A stretch of DNA of 25,901 nucleotides from Anaerolineales bacterium. Its GTDB lineage: Bacteria; Chloroflexota; Anaerolineae; Anaerolineales; Villigracilaceae. The position numbers and the translations under genes were made by a program. The notes below the pieces were generated by a model. It was not told the origin of the DNA. It saw only the letters and a program-made list of their open reading frames with translations, and did not search any database. Each line of letters begins with the position of its first letter. Within the stretch, counting starts at the first letter, position 1. The DNA is taken from positions 1 through 25,901 of the forward strand of contig JAFGKO010000177.1 in the NCBI GenBank assembly GCA_016928525.1, written 5' to 3'. Shown here piece by piece: positions 23,390 through 25,901 of this stretch.

Positions 23390-25135
23390 ATGAATTCCAT
23401 CCTGCGCCTGCGCTCATTTGTCAAACCCTACCTGTCCCAGATATTCCTCAGCCTGCTGGCCCTGGCAGCGCTGACCGGTTTCTCGCTGGTCGTGCCGCGC
23501 ATCATGCAACAGGTTATCGATGATGGCATTACGCGCGGCGAGCCTGGTTACCTGCTGCGCGCGGCGCTGCTCTTGTTGGGACTGGGACTGCTCACGGCCG
23601 TGCTCAGCGGCTTCCAACGCTACATCTCGGAGTGGATCGGCAGTCAGATCGGTTACGACATCCGCAACCGCCTGTACGATCACATCCAGCACCTGTCCTT
23701 TTCCTATCACGACCACGCGCAGACCGGCCAGCTCATCTCGCGTTGTATCGAAGACGTGCGCTCGGTGCAGCAGTTCATCGGCAGCTCTATCGTTGAACTG
23801 GCTCAGTTGCTCTTCCTGTTGTTTGGCGCGCTGGGCATCATGCTGACTGCAAACTGGCGACTGACCCTGATCGCCATCCTGCCGATCTTCCCGCTGGTCT
23901 GGCTGACCTACCGATTCGGCCAGCGCGTTACAACCTTGTTCTTCCACGTAGACACTCTGCTGGGCGACCTGTCTGCGCGTTTGCAGGAGAACGTCACTGG
24001 GGTACAGGTGATACGCGCCTTTGCGCGCGAGCCGTACGAGATCCAACGCTTCGACGAGACCAACCGGGCCTACTATGATGCGCGCGTCAGGGTCATCAAC
24101 ACCTGGTCGCAGGTGATGCCCTCCACCGATTTCTTGGTTACGTTATGCACCATTCTCATCCTATGGTTTGGCGGCAATATGGTATTTCAAGGCTCGCTTA
24201 CGGTCGGGGAACTGGTGGCGTTCAACGCGTACGTACTAATGTTGGCCGCCCCTGCCCAGCAACTGACCTGGCTGGTCAATGCGGCGGGTGAGGCTTCCGC
24301 TGGCGCGCGGCGCGTGCTGGAAGTGCTGGATACGGGGCCGGAGATCGCTTCACCAGTGGATGCAGTTCAGGTGTCCGCGCTGCGAGGCGAGGTGGAATTC
24401 CGGAACGTTTCGCTCACCTACCAGGACGAAAAATCCGCTTCGCTCTCGGACCTGAGCCTGCGCGTCCAACCTAACCAGCTCATTGCCCTGATCGGCGCCA
24501 CCGGCTCGGGGAAGACCAGCCTGGTCAACCTGATCCCGCGCTTTTACGACGTGACCGCGGGCGCGGTGCTGGTGGATGGGCGGGATGTGCGCACACTGGA
24601 TCTGGTGAGCCTGCGCCGCCAGATCGGGATCGTGTTACAGACCTCGCTGCTCTTCTCGGACACCATCAAAGCCAACATCGCTTATGGACGCCCGGAGGCC
24701 AGCGAGGAGGAAATTGTCGCTGTGGCAAAAGCGGCCCAGGCGCATGAGTTCATCGAGAGTTTCCCCGAAGGTTACGCGACCGTCGTCGGCGAGCGCGGTG
24801 TGACGCTTTCGGGCGGGCAGCGCCAGCGTGTAGCCATCGCGCGTGCCCTGCTGATGGACCCACGCATCCTGATCCTGGACGACTCGCTCTCCAGCGTGGA
24901 CACGCAGACTGAGAAGCTCATCCAGGAGGCGCTGGACAAACTTATGGAAGGTCGCACTACTTTCGTGATCGCGCACCGCCTGAGCACCGTGCGCCGCGCG
25001 GATGTGATCCTCGTAATGGACAAAGGTCGCATTGCCCAACAGGGCACACACGAGGAATTGCTGAGGGGCGGTGGTTTGTATCGCGAAATCTCTGAGCTGC
25101 AATTGAAGGAACAATTTAACCGCGAAGAGCGCTAA
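23390..25135 (+). CDS. ABC exporter half-transporter, degenerate-site subunit
   Basis: 581 residues from ATG 23390, with GGAGG 14 nt upstream; an earlier in-frame start at 23360 has no ribosome site. Six membrane segments (about 1-310) are followed by an ATPase domain: Walker A GATGSGKT (369-376), signature LSGGQ (473-477), Walker B ILILDDSLSSVD with Asp498 where the catalytic Glu normally stands, and the H-loop in IAHRLSTVRR. Asp in place of Glu marks the non-canonical subunit of heterodimeric exporters such as TM287/288, BmrCD and LmrCD. The partner is encoded 92 bp downstream. Likely cargo is a lipid, drug or peptide. The last residues (FNREER) fall in a CCGCGAAGAGCGC-type stretch resembling the one near 12921, so the C-terminus may have been remodelled by a repeat. 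Confidence 0.9.
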   Translation: MNSILRLRSFVKPYLSQIFLSLLALAALTGFSLVVPRIMQQVIDDGITRGEPGYLLRAALLLLGLGLLTAVLSGFQRYISEWIGSQIGYDIRNRLYDHIQHLSFSYHDHAQTGQLISRCIEDVRSVQQFIGSSIVELAQLLFLLFGALGIMLTANWRLTLIAILPIFPLVWLTYRFGQRVTTLFFHVDTLLGDLSARLQENVTGVQVIRAFAREPYEIQRFDETNRAYYDARVRVINTWSQVMPSTDFLVTLCTILILWFGGNMVFQGSLTVGELVAFNAYVLMLAAPAQQLTWLVNAAGEASAGARRVLEVLDTGPEIASPVDAVQVSALRGEVEFRNVSLTYQDEKSASLSDLSLRVQPNQLIALIGATGSGKTSLVNLIPRFYDVTAGAVLVDGRDVRTLDLVSLRRQIGIVLQTSLLFSDTIKANIAYGRPEASEEEIVAVAKAAQAHEFIESFPEGYATVVGERGVTLSGGQRQRVAIARALLMDPRILILDDSLSSVDTQTEKLIQEALDKLMEGRTTFVIAHRLSTVRRADVILVMDKGRIAQQGTHEELLRGGGLYREISELQLKEQFNREER

Positions 25136-25172
25136 GCCCGCAAAGAAAAAAGAAGAAAGAACTTTGCTCTCT

Positions 25173-25192
25173 CACCGCACTTGCGTGCGGTG
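25173..25192. repeat. Perfect hairpin between the two exporter genes
   Basis: CACCGCAC (25173-25180), loop TTGC, GTGCGGTG (25185-25192), a perfect 8-bp stem 35 bp before the second exporter gene. No T tract follows, so it is more likely an mRNA-stability or attenuating hairpin than a full terminator. Confidence 0.55.
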
Positions 25193-25227
25193 CAAGTATT
25201 GCGAGCTTAACGGTTCGAAAAGAATCG

Positions 25228-25901
25228 ATGACCCAAGTTATCATCACCCCACCCGCTTACGTGACCCAGTCCGAAGAGCTGTACGACAAGCCCTTCGACC
25301 CGGCTGTCGCGCGTCGCCTGGCAGCGTTTCTGGCACCGTACAAATGGCAGATGCTATTTGCAGCCTTCCTGATGCTGGTGGCGGTAGGCTCCAGCGTCGC
25401 CGGGCCGTATCTGGTCAAGGTTGCCATCGACGATGGCCTGACGGCTGGGAACCCGCTCGCCTTGCGCAATGCGGTGCTGCTTTATCTGACCCTGGCCATC
25501 ATTCGCTGGGGATTCATCTACTGGCGGGTCAACATCATGGCGCATGTCGGACAGTCGGTCATCTACGATCTGCGCAAGATCCTGTTCGAGCACCTGCAAC
25601 GCCTCTCGCTGAACTTCTACTCGCATTATTCGGTGGGACGGGTGATCACGCGCGTCATCAATGACGTGGAGACGCTGCGCGAGTTCGTCACCTGGGCTGT
25701 CTTGGCGGTGGCGCGCGACCTGTTTGCGTTGGTCGGCATCGTGGCAGCCATGCTGGCGCTCGATGTGCGCCTCTCTCTGATCACTTTTATCACCATCCCG
25801 TTGATGGTGGCGGCGACGGTGGCCTACCGGCGTACGGCGCGGCTAGCCTACCGGCGGGTGCGCGCGGCCATCTCATGGGTCAACTCGGTGCTGGCCGAGA
25901 A
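25228..25901 (+). CDS. ABC exporter half-transporter, second subunit (3' end outside window)
   Basis: The frame is open from ATG 25228 to the last base, 224 codons without a stop. After a soluble N-terminal ~28 residues (MTQVIITPPAYVTQSEELYD…), the membrane domain shows the exporter pattern: WQMLFAAFLMLVAVGSSVAGPYLVKVAIDDGL, VGQSVIYDLRKILFEHLQRLSLNFYSHYSVGRVITRVINDVETL and VARDLFALVGIVAAMLALD. YSVGRVITRVINDVE is the family's intracellular coupling region. Its position 92 bp after a degenerate-site subunit predicts that this one carries the canonical catalytic Glu, but its ATPase domain lies outside the window. The ribosome site is weak (GAAAAGA). Confidence 0.85.
   Translation, partial: MTQVIITPPAYVTQSEELYDKPFDPAVARRLAAFLAPYKWQMLFAAFLMLVAVGSSVAGPYLVKVAIDDGLTAGNPLALRNAVLLYLTLAIIRWGFIYWRVNIMAHVGQSVIYDLRKILFEHLQRLSLNFYSHYSVGRVITRVINDVETLREFVTWAVLAVARDLFALVGIVAAMLALDVRLSLITFITIPLMVAATVAYRRTARLAYRRVRAAISWVNSVLAE

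Noticed and set aside
25164..25664. 166-codon plus-strand ORF at the right end
   Set aside because: Overlaps the second ABC exporter gene in another frame; the exporter frame gives clear family sequence to the window end.

Overview
The window looks like bacterial chromosome from a Chloroflexota, most likely an anaerobic Anaerolineae-type organism. This placement is inferred from gene content and style: CooC-type CO dehydrogenase maturation ATPases, Pro/Thr-rich lipoproteins, an ADP-forming acyl-CoA synthetase fused to an acetyltransferase, and a short cobalamin-independent MetE-like protein. There is no rRNA or tRNA to confirm it.

Layout. 1-1011: end of one CooC-family ATPase and a complete second CooC, probably the tail of a CO dehydrogenase/acetyl-CoA synthase locus. 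1012-4689: a remnant resembling a MOT1/SulP-type molybdate transporter, then a tightly packed operon of binding lipoprotein, FecCD permease, ATPase and THEP1-like NTPase for a metal chelate, corrinoid or oxyanion. 4690-9422: an intergenic region with a minus-facing terminator, a lipoprotein alpha/beta hydrolase behind a structured leader, and a 1154-residue protein resembling the GH94 phosphorylase superfamily. 9519-12278 (minus): acyl-CoA synthetase (NDP-forming) with a C-terminal GNAT domain. 12279-12987: a gene-free stretch with stem-loops and an eight-unit array of an 11-bp repeat. 12988-15246: a scar in which the start and the very end of one type IIG restriction-modification gene flank a small methyltransferase and a GNAT gene; the boundaries carry weak integron-attC-like sequences. 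15253-18875: a MetE-like methyltransferase (minus) diverging from two MFS transporters. 19028-21231 (minus): a conserved protein of unknown function and a PanB-like hydroxymethyltransferase, read from a clear promoter. 21398-23071 (minus): a membrane PAS sensor whose histidine-kinase core has lost its phospho-acceptor His. 23390-25901: two halves of a heterodimeric ABC exporter, the second cut by the window end.

The strongest unexplained signals are: (1) a 67-nt stem-loop present twice, at 16326-16392 and 23279-23345, with three compensatory base-pair changes and a conserved loop; (2) the 11-bp helically spaced tandem array at 12633-12720; (3) the broken restriction-modification gene with replaced interior; (4) the histidine pseudokinase. 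No CRISPR array, complete insertion sequence, tRNA or rRNA was seen. All family calls are from reading the sequence; no database search was run.
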